A stretch of DNA of 64,000 nucleotides from an archaeon (GTDB taxonomy: Archaea; Thermoproteota; Nitrososphaeria; Nitrososphaerales; Gagatemarchaeaceae): NCBI GenBank assembly GCA_021827865.1, contig JAKAUC010000013.1, forward strand, positions 62,001-126,000, read 5' to 3'. A model generated the notes under the pieces. It saw only the letters and a program-made list of their open reading frames with translations, ran no database searches and had not been told where the DNA came from. Positions 46,994 through 55,408 of the stretch are shown here, one piece after another. Made by a program: the position numbers and the translations under genes. The number at the start of each line of letters is the position of its first letter. Within the stretch, counting starts at the first letter, position 1.

Positions 46994-48304
46994 CTACCCT
47001 GGGAAGGTCCGGGCGGTGGTCTCCCCCGCCAGGTCCCTGAGCATCATCTCCTTCGCCCTCGCCCCGCTGGCCCCGGTCCCAAGGACCCACATCGCCTTCG
47101 CGAGCGCTGTCTCGGCCAGCATGTCCCCCAGCGGGACCACCCCCATGTGCAGCAGGTCCCTCCCTGTGTCGTACACGTTGAGGTCGAGCCTCCCCCGGAC
47201 GCACTGGGATGCCATGCACGCCACCCCCCCTGACCTGATGAACAGCCTCAGCTCCCCGGCGACCTCCTTGCTCACGTGCCCCAGGCCTGTCCCCTCGACC
47301 ACGATTATCTTAGCCCCGGACCTCTTCGCGGCCCTGACCATCCCGCCCGGCATCGAGGGGTAGAACTTCAGGAGGGCCGCCCCTTCGTCGAACTTCGGGC
47401 GAGGCTTGAACTCCCCGCCCCTCGGAGGGAGGCCTTCCGCCACGTGCTCCAGCCCGTCCCTCCCCCAGACGGCCGCGAGCGGGACGTCCACGGACTCGAA
47501 GGCGTCCCTCCTGCTGGTGTGGTTCTTCCTCACCCTCGTCCCGCGGTGAAGGGCGATCTTGTCGTCGCTCTCCCCCTGGTGCATCGCGACGTAGACCCCG
47601 GAGAACTTCGCTGTCCCCGCCATGGCGACCGCGGCGACCAGGTTGAGGGGGGCGTCCGACGAAGGCCTGTCCGGGGAGCGCTGGGCCCCGACCAGTATCA
47701 CAGGTATCGGGACGCCGGCCAGGGCGAAACTCAGCGCCGCCGCGGTGTACCCCAGGGTGTCCGTGCCGTGGGTGATCACCACGCCGTCCGCCCCCTCCTT
47801 CACCGCCCGGGCGACCCTCCGCGCCAGCTTCTCCCAGTGGGCCGGGGTGATGTTCTCGCTTAAGATATCGAACATGATCTCGGGCTCGACCCTGGCGAGC
47901 TGGGAGAGCTCGGGGACGAGGGAGTAGAGCTCGTCCGACGTCACGGCGGGCCTGACCGCCCCGGTCCGGTAGTCGACCCTGCTGGCGATTGTCCCCCCTG
48001 TGCCAATCAACAGGACCTTCGGGAGGCCCCCCGCCGGCCTCGGAGGGGGATGGTGCGCGAAAGATGGCTTCTCGCCCTTGGCCTCGACCCTGGCGCCCAC
48101 CAGCCCGTCCAGGCTGAGCCCGACGTTGTACCCCGACCTGAGCTTGAGCACTATGTGCTCCCCGTCCCCGTAGAGGTATCGCGGAACGAGGGTCCCGGTG
48201 ACCGTCCCCCAGGACGTCCTCACTTCGAGCACGTCCCCGACCGCGGCCCCGGTCTTCTCGAGGAACCGGAGGGCGGCGCCCTTGTAGCCCGAGAGTTCCC
48301 CCAT
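46994..48304 (-). CDS. gatD: glutamyl-tRNA(Gln) amidotransferase subunit D
   Basis: A 436-residue protein of an N-terminal beta-barrel (about 1-85) plus an L-asparaginase-like domain that releases ammonia from Gln for GatE. Catalytic Thr lies in L-I-G-T-G-G-T-I-A-S, and the second Thr-Asp pair in V-I-T-H-G-T-D-T-L-G-Y; the Lys comes later. The ATG is 30 nt from a TATA box (minus strand of 48329-48337), leaderless. Confidence 0.95.
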   Translation of the reverse strand: MGELSGYKGAALRFLEKTGAAVGDVLEVRTSWGTVTGTLVPRYLYGDGEHIVLKLRSGYNVGLSLDGLVGARVEAKGEKPSFAHHPPPRPAGGLPKVLLIGTGGTIASRVDYRTGAVRPAVTSDELYSLVPELSQLARVEPEIMFDILSENITPAHWEKLARRVARAVKEGADGVVITHGTDTLGYTAAALSFALAGVPIPVILVGAQRSPDRPSSDAPLNLVAAVAMAGTAKFSGVYVAMHQGESDDKIALHRGTRVRKNHTSRRDAFESVDVPLAAVWGRDGLEHVAEGLPPRGGEFKPRPKFDEGAALLKFYPSMPGGMVRAAKRSGAKIIVVEGTGLGHVSKEVAGELRLFIRSGGVACMASQCVRGRLDLNVYDTGRDLLHMGVVPLGDMLAETALAKAMWVLGTGASGARAKEMMLRDLAGETTARTFPG

Positions 48305-48338
48305 GCGAACTCAGCCGTGGGCCTCCGGTCTTAAAGCG

Positions 48339-50078
48339 TTAGCGAAGCCGCTTGGACATGTAGGGCCCCTCCTTCTCGAAGCCGAGCCCCCGGTAGTACC
48401 CCCTGGTCCCCACCGCGCTGGTGACGAGGAGCTTCCTCGCGCCGAACTCGGACGAGGCCACCTCCTCCGCCCTCTTCATGAGCGCTCCCCCCAGCCCCCT
48501 GTGCTGCCAGGCCCCCTCCTCCCTCCTGCCCAGCCTGACTGCCCTCCCGTAGACGCGCAGCTCCCTTACCACGGCGGCCCCGGCCGTCTCCTTCCTGTGG
48601 GCCGCGGCCGAGGGGAGGCGCAGTCGGACGAACCCGGCTATCGCCCCGGACGTCTCCAGCTCGAAGGAACCGAAGACCTCCTCCCCGTCCGAGGCGGCGT
48701 ACTTCGTCTGCCTGTATTCGATGTCCTCCTCCGCCAATTCTTCCGGCCCCGTCAGGGCCACCTCCCTGCACCTGATGCACCTGCATCGGACCCCCTTCTC
48801 CTCCGCCCTCCGCAGCACCAGCTGCCTGAGGTTCCCGTCCCTGACGCCACCCTCGATCTCGTCGGCGGGGATCTCCCTCTGGATCCGCATTATCCTGTGC
48901 CATGGGGGGACGAACCGCTTCATCTCGCTCAGCAGCTCCACCACGGTCCCGACGTCGTAGGGCCTGTAGAGGCCTGCGTCGAACTCGCGCGCCAGGGCGG
49001 TCCCGGGTACGACCAGAGTCGGGTAGAGCTTGGACATGTCCGGCTTGAACAGGTCGTCCTCGAAGAGCCGCCGGAGGTCCTCGAGGTCCTCCTCCGGGGT
49101 CGCCCCGGGGAGCCCTGGCATCATGTGGGCGGTCACCTTGAGCCCGGCGTCCCTGGCCACCTGGAACGCCCTGGCCGAGTCCTCGGCGGTGTGCCCTCTG
49201 TTGCTCTTCGAGAGGACGCCGTCCCGCAGGCTCTGGACCCCGATCTCTAGCCTCGTGATGCCATAGCTCAGCATCAGGTCGACGTCCCTGGGCCTGCACC
49301 AGTCGGGCTTGGACTCCAGGGTGAGGCCCACGCACCTGCTCTCCGCCGACTCGTTGGCCGCCTGGGCCTCCTCGAGGGTGGCTGACACGGAGCCGTTGAG
49401 CCCGTCATAGACCCCCTTGACGAAACCCATCTGGTACCCCTCGTCGACCGCGATGAACGTCCCCCCTTCGATGATAGTCTCCACCTTGCTCGTCTCGTGC
49501 CCGTTGGCGCTGTACTTCGCAAGGCACTTCCTCACCTGGAGGTAGGGGTCGAACTCGGCGGAGAGGGCCGACTTCATCCCCGGGCTGCGGGGGAGGTAGG
49601 ACTGCGGGGTGCCGAGCCGGGGGCCGCCGGGGCAGAAGACGCAGGTACCGTGAGGGCACGAAAACGGGGCAGAAAACGCGGTTACAACCACTATGCCTGA
49701 GGCGCTCCTCCTAGGATGGACCCTGAGTAGCCCCTCGAACCCCTCTGCAGAGTCCTTGGGGAGCCTGGCGATTATCTCAGAATTCGACGGGTACCTGTCG
49801 AGGCCGTAAAGGGACGCCGCCCGCTTCTTCGCCTTCTCCAGGTCCCGCCTGGAGCGCACCACGCCGTCGGTGACGAGCTCCGCTACGTATGACGCGGCGT
49901 CCTTGATGTAAAGTCCCTGGTCTGTCACTGGCGCATCCAGTTCTGGCCTGGCTTCCGCTTCAGGGTGAAGCGCTTCTCGTAGGTCCGTCTGTTCCTCACT
50001 TTGGGGATCTTGCTGTCCTTCGGCTTCCCTTCCAGTTTCGGAGTTTGACTTCGGACTCGAGGCGACCTTTGGGGTCAT
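48339..50078 (-). CDS. elp3: archaeal Elp3, tRNA U34 carboxymethyltransferase
   Basis: A 579-residue enzyme with a radical SAM domain and a GNAT acetyltransferase domain; it makes cm5U34 in tRNA from acetyl-CoA. The cluster motif is C-P-H-G-T-C-V-F-C with C141, C146 and C149. E-S-R-C-V-G-L-T-L-E, R-L-E-I-G-V-Q-S and H-M-M-P-G-L-P-G match. The C-terminal GNAT part has W-Q-H-R-G-L-G-G-A-L-M and G-T-R-G-Y-Y-R-G-L-G-F. The first 50 residues are Glu/Gln-rich and variable, so the start could be later. Confidence 0.93.
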   Translation of the reverse strand: MTPKVASSPKSNSETGREAEGQQDPQSEEQTDLREALHPEAEARPELDAPVTDQGLYIKDAASYVAELVTDGVVRSRRDLEKAKKRAASLYGLDRYPSNSEIIARLPKDSAEGFEGLLRVHPRRSASGIVVVTAFSAPFSCPHGTCVFCPGGPRLGTPQSYLPRSPGMKSALSAEFDPYLQVRKCLAKYSANGHETSKVETIIEGGTFIAVDEGYQMGFVKGVYDGLNGSVSATLEEAQAANESAESRCVGLTLESKPDWCRPRDVDLMLSYGITRLEIGVQSLRDGVLSKSNRGHTAEDSARAFQVARDAGLKVTAHMMPGLPGATPEEDLEDLRRLFEDDLFKPDMSKLYPTLVVPGTALAREFDAGLYRPYDVGTVVELLSEMKRFVPPWHRIMRIQREIPADEIEGGVRDGNLRQLVLRRAEEKGVRCRCIRCREVALTGPEELAEEDIEYRQTKYAASDGEEVFGSFELETSGAIAGFVRLRLPSAAAHRKETAGAAVVRELRVYGRAVRLGRREEGAWQHRGLGGALMKRAEEVASSEFGARKLLVTSAVGTRGYYRGLGFEKEGPYMSKRLR

Positions 50079-50580
50079 TGCCCGCCTTTGTCAATGATCC
50101 GTGTGTTGGCGTTTCTTTACACCTCCTACTCTAAGGTCAAGGCGCCTCATTGTCGTATATAGCCTTAGCTCGTTCGGGGTAAACCCCCGACCCTCTACTC
50201 TGTCGTGAGAGAGCCTGCTCTCGCAGAATAAGTCCACCTTGTCGTCCTTGTGATTTGAATCCCTCCCCGTCCAGGAATGCCGCGGTTTGCCCCACCCGTG
50301 CCTCTGTCAGATGGCTCGCGCCGATGCTCGCAGACTTAATCCCGACATGACTGCGGCGCTTACCGGCTCGGTGCCCCGCGGGGTGTCTGTTGCCCCCAGA
50401 TGCTGCACCACAGGTTGGACAAGCAACCTCAGTCGCCAAACTGTGGCAACGCTCGCTGGGCGTCCACCGAGAAGAACGGGGGAGCTGGGCGAATGCTTGA
50501 GGGGAGAGCGCCGAAAGTAAGACATTGACGCCGATGACTACGCAAGTTTATTTTGTCGGGCATGACTGTGACTTTGGCCC
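50079..50580. other. 500-nt region, possible transposase (TnpB-like) remnant
   Basis: No complete gene. A minus-strand frame (50137-50439, TTG start) gives 100 residues with C-P-T-C-G-A-A-S near the N terminus and a Gly/Arg/Ser-rich tail. The layout, a single zinc-knuckle half followed by a low-complexity end, recalls the C-terminal part of IS200/IS605 TnpB, but the second Cys pair and the D-N-A-A motif are missing. It may be a decayed end or chance. The elp3 promoter (GTGTAAAG, minus strand near 50112-50119) and the TATA box of the next gene (50545-50554) are at the two edges. Confidence 0.25.
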
Positions 50581-50925
50581 TTGATCAAGGTCGAAAAATC
50601 GGTATACTCGCCTCCCGAACCCTCAGACGGCAAGCGGGTCCTGGTCATGACGCTCTGGCCGAGGGGGGTCTCCAAGGGGAGGGTCGACGTCTGGATGAAG
50701 GAACTGGGGACCCCCAGGGAGCTGATCAAGCGGTACAAGTCGGGGAAGGTGACGCGGGACGAGTTCAGGGCGGAGTACAGGAAGTCATTGAAAGGGAAGG
50801 AGGGGGCCCTGCGCCAGCTGGCGAGGGAGTCGAGGGAGGGGACGATCACCCTCCTCTGCACGGAGAAGGACCCCTCGACCTGCCACAGGTCGGTCCTTAA
50901 GGAAGAGATTGAGAAGTGTGCCTGA
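50581..50925 (+). CDS. DUF488 family protein
   Basis: A 114-residue protein with the DUF488 signature: V-L-V-M-T-L-W-P-R-G-V-S-K, then L-L-C-T-E-K-D-P-S-T-C-H-R-S-V-L, including the conserved C-x-E-x(5)-C-H-R. Function is not established; the Cys/His cluster suggests catalysis or metal binding. The TTG at 50581 follows AGTTTATTTT (50545-50554) by 31 nt, leaderless. Confidence 0.82.
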   Translation: MIKVEKSVYSPPEPSDGKRVLVMTLWPRGVSKGRVDVWMKELGTPRELIKRYKSGKVTRDEFRAEYRKSLKGKEGALRQLARESREGTITLLCTEKDPSTCHRSVLKEEIEKCA

Positions 50926-51093
50926 CCCCAGGTTGGATGTCGCGGCGGCGACGGGCCTCTGCCCCATCCCGGGCTCGGGGTAGAGTCGGTTGAGCCCCCC
51001 CCTGGCTCGTGGATGGGACATGGCGGACGAAAGGCTGGCGACCTTCCTTGGCCGGCCAATCTTAAAGCGAGAGACCCACCGGCGACAGGAGGG

Positions 51094-51327
51094 ATGAAAG
51101 CCCTCTACTGGGCGGCGGCGCTGGCCTCGTGGACTCTCGGCGTGTTGGGCCTTTTCGGGTGGTACATCCAGAGCGCCGTCCTACCGATGGTCCCCGCGGC
51201 CTCTGCCCGCGGGGAGCTCCTCTCCTCCGCTGACCTGCTCCTCGCTGTCGGAGCCGCCGGGATGGCGCTGAACGTGGCATTCCTGGCCCGGGGGGCTCAC
51301 GAAGACAGGCAGGGGGAGGGGCGATGA
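51094..51327 (+). CDS. small two-TM membrane protein, hypothetical
   Basis: A 77-residue protein starting MKALYWAAAL with two hydrophobic helices (about 3-28 and 45-66) and a charged tail. No family is recognised. A TATA-like CTTAAAG lies about 29 nt upstream of the ATG. It overlaps the next gene by ATGA. Confidence 0.6.
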   Translation: MKALYWAAALASWTLGVLGLFGWYIQSAVLPMVPAASARGELLSSADLLLAVGAAGMALNVAFLARGAHEDRQGEGR

Positions 51328-51668
51328 CACAGGGAGCGGGGGAGGCCACTGCGGATGAGGCGGACCGCCCGGGCGGGCCGATGCGTGCCCTGGCCGCAGC
51401 CCGGGGCGCGCGGAGAGGGATAGGCGCCTCGGGGGTGGTAGCGGTCGAGCTCCTGGTCCTTGCCGTCGCCGGGGTCGCGGCCGCGATCTACGAGTCTGGG
51501 GTGGAGACCTACTGGTGCGGAGTCCAGCAGCCCATGATCAACGGGGTGCTGGTGCTCGCCTGCGCCATCATCCAGGGGGTCGAGGGGACGTTCATCTTCC
51601 TCGGAGTGGGAGGCGTTTTGGCGGCGATCGTAGCCTGGATAATGGGCAAGCTATTGACCGCGACCTAG
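51324..51668 (+). CDS. two-TM membrane protein, hypothetical
   Basis: A 114-residue protein; about 30 polar residues lead to two long helices (about 38-60 and 74-110). A short exposed loop with W-C-G-V-Q-Q-P lies between. ATGA overlap with the preceding gene shows they form a two-gene unit, so their products may act together. No family recognised. Confidence 0.6.
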   Translation: MTQGAGEATADEADRPGGPMRALAAARGARRGIGASGVVAVELLVLAVAGVAAAIYESGVETYWCGVQQPMINGVLVLACAIIQGVEGTFIFLGVGGVLAAIVAWIMGKLLTAT

Positions 51669-51752
51669 CCTCTCGCCCTAGCAGTCCATGACAGGATGGC
51701 AGGGTCCCTCGGCTGGGAGGGATTATATGCAACGCAGCCGTCGTTTGAGGGC

Positions 51753-52076
51753 ATGGAACGAAGGACAAAAATTGCTGCCGCCGCGATAGCGGTGGTACTC
51801 GCCTTCCTGTTCCTCGTCCCCATGATGCAAACGAATTTCGTCATTGCGGCACCGCCCCCCAATTGCAATCTTCGCAGTGCCTTCGGTTGCGTTTACTTCG
51901 CCAAACCAGGCCATTCGTCAGTCACCTACTGGCTGTTCGGACTCGGCGCGACCTATGGCAGCGTGAACAACACTGGATATGGACTTGGCTACGCGACGTG
52001 TTCGTGGGGAGGAATGAACGTGAACTTGACAACCTTCTTACAATACAGGACCTGTTCGTCCCGTCTTACAATCTGA
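51753..52076 (+). CDS. small secreted protein, hypothetical
   Basis: A 107-residue protein with signal sequence M-E-R-R-T-K-I-A-A-A-A-I-A-V-V-L-A-F-L-F followed by an exported part with P-P-P-N-C and five cysteines (N-C-N, G-C-V, T-C-S, T-C-S), which is disulfide-rich for its size. ATTATATG (51722-51729) is a TATA box centred 28 nt before the ATG. No family recognised. Confidence 0.6.
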   Translation: MERRTKIAAAAIAVVLAFLFLVPMMQTNFVIAAPPPNCNLRSAFGCVYFAKPGHSSVTYWLFGLGATYGSVNNTGYGLGYATCSWGGMNVNLTTFLQYRTCSSRLTI

Positions 52077-52491
52077 CGCCCAGGTGATCGGCATCGACCT
52101 CTACTTTACACCGACATGACTGAAACCCCATGGGCCGTGTCTGTGCGGCATTTCGCCCCTGCGCCCCTTATCGTGCTGGAGCCGTCGCCGAAAGGGGGGG
52201 CCGCTCAACCCTGGATCCGAGCCCTCATACGGCGGCGGGCGCTCCATGCCGCTTCAGACCTAGCCCTTCGACCATTCGGTGGCGCCCCTGGTCGCTTTCT
52301 GCACGGAGGATGCGACATCAGCGTCAGTTCCATTGGAAGCATCCGGCTCTGAGAGGAGGGCCTAGACCCCAGAAAAGCGGCGCAAAGCCAGGACCGCGTG
52401 ACAATGCTCGCGAGAGGGCTCCTCTGCCGGGACTGCGAATGTAACTCTCCTGAAACCCTTTAATGGCCAGAGCCGCAAGCGACCGACAGCT
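52077..52491. other. 415-nt region without a recognised gene
   Basis: No convincing protein or RNA gene. Overlapping frames on both strands have atypical composition (Pro/Arg/His-rich). GAGGAG near 52353 and CTCCTC near 52421 could pair over about 70 nt. At the right edge CCCTTTAATG (about 52457-52466) is the TATA box of the nop5-fibrillarin operon. I looked for C/D-box RNA features beside nop5 and did not find a clear C box/D box pair. Confidence 0.35.
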
Positions 52492-53406
52492 TTGTCGAGC
52501 GAGGAGACCCCCGAGGCCCAGGACATCGAGGCGCTGAGGCAGAAGAGCATAGCCGCGGCCGAGGAGGCGATCCGGCAGGCCTCGTCGCGGCCGGACCTCC
52601 ACCTGGTGCAGGCGATCCAGGCCCTGGACGACACCGACAAGTACCTGAACATCACGGCCACCAGGGCGTCCGAGTGGTACGGGCTGCACTTCCCCGAGCT
52701 GGCCCAGATGGTGCAGGACAACGTCGTGCTCTGCAAGATGATCTCCGAGATCGGAGGGAGGGGCGGCTACTCCGCCGACGCTCTCGCCGGGAGGGGGTTC
52801 ACAGACAAGAAGGTCGAAGCGATCATGGAGGCCAAGGAGAGGTCGAAGGGGGGGGACATCTCCGACGGGGACATCGCGCGGGTAAGGTCCCTCGCTTCCC
52901 TCGCCGTCCAGCTGAGCGCGCTGAGGGGCGGGCTGAACGATTACGTGGAGTCGCAGATGAAGAGGGTGGCCCCCAACGTCGCCGAGGTCGCGGGGGCGAC
53001 CATAGGTGCCCGGCTGATGGCCAAGGCCGGGGGGCTCGACAGGCTGGCCATCATCCCTGCCAGCACCATACAGATACTCGGGGCGGAGAAGGCGCTCTTC
53101 AGGTCGCTGAGGACCGGGGCGAGGCCCCCGAAGCACGGCATCCTCTTCCAGCACCAGGCGGTGCACACCGCACCCAAGTGGCAGAGGGGGAAGATAGCCA
53201 GGACCCTGGCGAACAAGATCGCCATCGCTGCCAGGGTGGACTACTACCGCGGCTCGGAGGACCCCACCATCAAGGCGGGGCTCGACAAGAGGCTCGAGGG
53301 GATCAAGGAGCGCTACAAGGAGCCGCCGCAGCGGCGGCCGGAGCGGAGGGACAGGCCCAGAAGGGAAGGCCGGCCCCCGAGGCGAGACAAGTTCAGAAGG
53401 CGATGA
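52492..53406 (+). CDS. Nop5 (Nop56/58-like) box C/D RNP core protein
   Basis: A 304-residue protein. The Nop domain is clear: L-D-D-T-D-K-Y-L-N near the N terminus, W-Y-G-L-H-F-P-E-L, then V-A-P-N-V-A-E-V-A-G-A-T-I-G-A-R-L, P-A-S-T-I-Q-I-L-G-A-E-K-A-L-F and H-G-I-L-F-Q-H. A basic Arg/Lys-rich tail (from about 270) ends the protein. Nop5 scaffolds guide RNA-directed 2'-O-methylation together with fibrillarin, encoded next. The N-terminal domain is shorter than in many archaea. The TTG start is 30 nt from the TATA box. Confidence 0.95.
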   Translation: MSSEETPEAQDIEALRQKSIAAAEEAIRQASSRPDLHLVQAIQALDDTDKYLNITATRASEWYGLHFPELAQMVQDNVVLCKMISEIGGRGGYSADALAGRGFTDKKVEAIMEAKERSKGGDISDGDIARVRSLASLAVQLSALRGGLNDYVESQMKRVAPNVAEVAGATIGARLMAKAGGLDRLAIIPASTIQILGAEKALFRSLRTGARPPKHGILFQHQAVHTAPKWQRGKIARTLANKIAIAARVDYYRGSEDPTIKAGLDKRLEGIKERYKEPPQRRPERRDRPRREGRPPRRDKFRRR

Positions 53407-54062
53407 GCCGCCTCCTGAGGGAGGAGAGGATGGGGAGGACGGCGCTGCTCACCCAGAACCTCGTCCCCGGGAAGAAGGTCTACAACGAGGACCTCCTGCA
53501 GAGGGGAGGGTCGGAGTTCAGGACCTGGGACCCGTTCAGGAGCAAGCTGGCCGCGGCAGTGATCAAGGGCCTCCCTGGCACGGTCGTCGGGGAGGGTGGG
53601 AAGGTCCTCTACCTCGGGGCTTCGACCGGGACGACGATCTCGCACGTCTCCGACCTGGTGGGACCGGGGGGGCTGGTGGTGGGGGTCGAGTTCTCCCCCA
53701 GGGTCGCAAGGGAGTTCGTCGAGAGGGTGGCCAGGGAGAGGATGAACGTCATCCCGTTCGTCGCGGACGCCAGGGACCCTTCGAAGTACTCGGTGGCGAA
53801 GGTGGACGTTGTATACTGCGACATCGCCCAGCCGGACCAGACGGAGATCGCCATCGCCAACTGCGCGGCGCTGCTGAAGCCAGGGGGGACCCTCCTTCTG
53901 GTGGTTAAGTCCAGGAGCATAGACGTCCTCAAGGACCCGGAGAGGGTGTTCAGAGAGGAGAGGGAGAAGCTGGTGGCCGGAGGATTCGAGGTGAAGACAA
54001 TGATAGAGCTCAGCCCCTTCGAGAAGGACCACGCGCTCATCTACGCCGTGGCTGCCAAGTAG
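53403..54062 (+). CDS. flpA: fibrillarin, rRNA/tRNA 2'-O-methyltransferase
   Basis: A 219-residue SAM methyltransferase that acts in box C/D RNPs. Motifs: W-D-P-F-R-S-K-L-A, K-V-L-Y-L-G-A-S-T-G-T-T-I-S-H-V as SAM loop, G-V-E-F-S-P-R and A-D-A-R-D-P, V-D-V-V-Y-C-D-I-A-Q-P-D-Q with the catalytic Asp and Lys in L-L-V-V-K-S-R. The ATG overlaps the nop5 TGA (ATGA at 53403-53406), so the products are co-translated; the longer frame is only the shadow of nop5. Confidence 0.96.
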   Translation: MSRLLREERMGRTALLTQNLVPGKKVYNEDLLQRGGSEFRTWDPFRSKLAAAVIKGLPGTVVGEGGKVLYLGASTGTTISHVSDLVGPGGLVVGVEFSPRVAREFVERVARERMNVIPFVADARDPSKYSVAKVDVVYCDIAQPDQTEIAIANCAALLKPGGTLLLVVKSRSIDVLKDPERVFREEREKLVAGGFEVKTMIELSPFEKDHALIYAVAAK

Positions 54063-54110
54063 ACCCCGACGGCCGCCCTTCAGCCCTTCCGGGCGAGCAG
54101 GAGCTGGCCC

Positions 54111-54776
54111 TCACCGGCCGGAGCTCGCGCCCGGGAGCCTGGCGTACCTCGACCATGACTTCCAGCTCTTCCTGACGAAGTCAGGGAGGGCGGCCTCGCG
54201 CCTCAGCCACTCCGCGAAGAACGACTTCGTAGCCGGGTCCGACGGGTAGCCTGAGCCGAAGTCCCCGTGGGCCTCCTTCAGCAGGGCGACCTGCCTGTCC
54301 CTCTCCACCTTGGCGACTACGGAAGCCGCTGAGACTACGATGAAGTCCCTGTCGGCCTTGTGGAACGCCTTCACCCGGCACCTCGACTTCAGGTTGCTCG
54401 ACACGTCCCTCGCGAACCTCTCTGGAAAGACGTCTGCCGCGTCCACGGTCACCCTCCCCGCCCCGAGCTGGTCGATCACCTTTGCGAAATAGGTCGCCTC
54501 CAGGTAGTTCAGCTTTCTCAGCTTCTCTCCGCGGAAGACGACGGCGTCGATCTCTGAAGGCGGGATGCTGGCCCAGCGGACCCGTTCGGCGGCCCTGAGG
54601 ATCTCCGGGTAGAGGGCCTCGCGCCTCCTCGGCGAAAGCTTCTTCGAGTCCTTGACCCCCAGCTCCTTCAGCCGCTTCACCCCCGCCGGGGAGGCAGATA
54701 CGCCTGCGACGACCAGGGCGCCCAGGAGGCACCCCCTCCCGGCTTCGTCCACCCCTCCGACGACCCTTGGACCCAC
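54111..54776 (-). CDS. rnhB: ribonuclease HII
   Basis: A 221-residue type 2 RNase H that removes ribonucleotides from DNA. The signature G-G-V-D-E-A-G-R-G-C-L-L-G at the N terminus holds the first Asp and Glu; the later acidic residues are in T-V-D-A-A-D and H-K-A-D-x-D-F. GTG start (complement 54774-54776) shares one base with the upstream THEP1 TAG stop (TAGTG), hence an operon. The C-terminal helix region is basic. Confidence 0.94.
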   Translation of the reverse strand: MGPRVVGGVDEAGRGCLLGALVVAGVSASPAGVKRLKELGVKDSKKLSPRRREALYPEILRAAERVRWASIPPSEIDAVVFRGEKLRKLNYLEATYFAKVIDQLGAGRVTVDAADVFPERFARDVSSNLKSRCRVKAFHKADRDFIVVSAASVVAKVERDRQVALLKEAHGDFGSGYPSDPATKSFFAEWLRREAALPDFVRKSWKSWSRYARLPGASSGR

Positions 54777-55324
54777 TAGACCTTCGGTCCCCCGGCTGCG
54801 GCCAGGAGGACCGAGGCGAGGCTGTCAGAGGCGTCGTCCCTGTTCTCCACGGTGAGCGCGAATATCTGCTCGGCGCCGGCCCTCAGCTCGTTGAGAAGGT
54901 CGTCGTCGAGCCTTTCATGGACCACGGCGAGGACGGGTTTCCCCGACGCTACGCACTTCCTTACCGCCCGCCTGAAGTCGGGGCTGACGAGCTCCATGGG
55001 GCCGACCTCGTCGATCACTATGAGCTCCGAGGAGTGGGTCGCCGCCTCGAGTCCCCCGGCCGCCACGGACGCGAGGTCGGTGAGGTTGACCCTGTACCTC
55101 CCGACCCTGGGGCCGAACTTGGAGTCCACCGACGCGAGCATCCCCTTCCTCCCGCTGGTCAGGTCAGTCACATCGAAACCGGTCCTCGCGCCCCCGGACC
55201 TGGTCTCCGAGGCGGTGCACCCTCCGACTATAACCCCCGCGCTCTTCAGCTTGAGGACCACATTCGAGACCACGGTGGACTTCCCCACCCCCGGGGGACC
55301 TGTCACGAGGTAGAGCTTGGACAA
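54776..55324 (-). CDS. THEP1-family nucleoside-triphosphatase
   Basis: A 182-residue P-loop NTPase. Walker A G-P-P-G-V-G-K-S-T begins near residue 9, and L-I-V-I-D-E-V-G-P-M-E-L is the Walker B-like motif of the family. V-H-E-R near the C terminus also matches. The family hydrolyses nucleoside triphosphates of all bases with low rate; its role may be nucleotide quality control. The TTG (complement 55322-55324) starts right at the first beta strand. Confidence 0.9.
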   Translation of the reverse strand: MSKLYLVTGPPGVGKSTVVSNVVLKLKSAGVIVGGCTASETRSGGARTGFDVTDLTSGRKGMLASVDSKFGPRVGRYRVNLTDLASVAAGGLEAATHSSELIVIDEVGPMELVSPDFRRAVRKCVASGKPVLAVVHERLDDDLLNELRAGAEQIFALTVENRDDASDSLASVLLAAAGGPKV

Positions 55325-55408
55325 CCCGCGATCCTCCCCACCGGGGCTACATGAATCTAGCCGAGGCGGTAGAACCGTTAAACACCGGGGGCGCCGCGCC
55401 GGCCCCCA

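Noticed and set aside
50137-50439. A definite IS200/IS605 TnpB gene
   Set aside because: Only one Cys pair and no D-N-A-A-x-N motif or catalytic residues; recorded only as a low-confidence remnant.
52077-52491. Box C/D guide RNA next to nop5
   Set aside because: No RUGAUGA/CUGA pair with the right spacing was seen.
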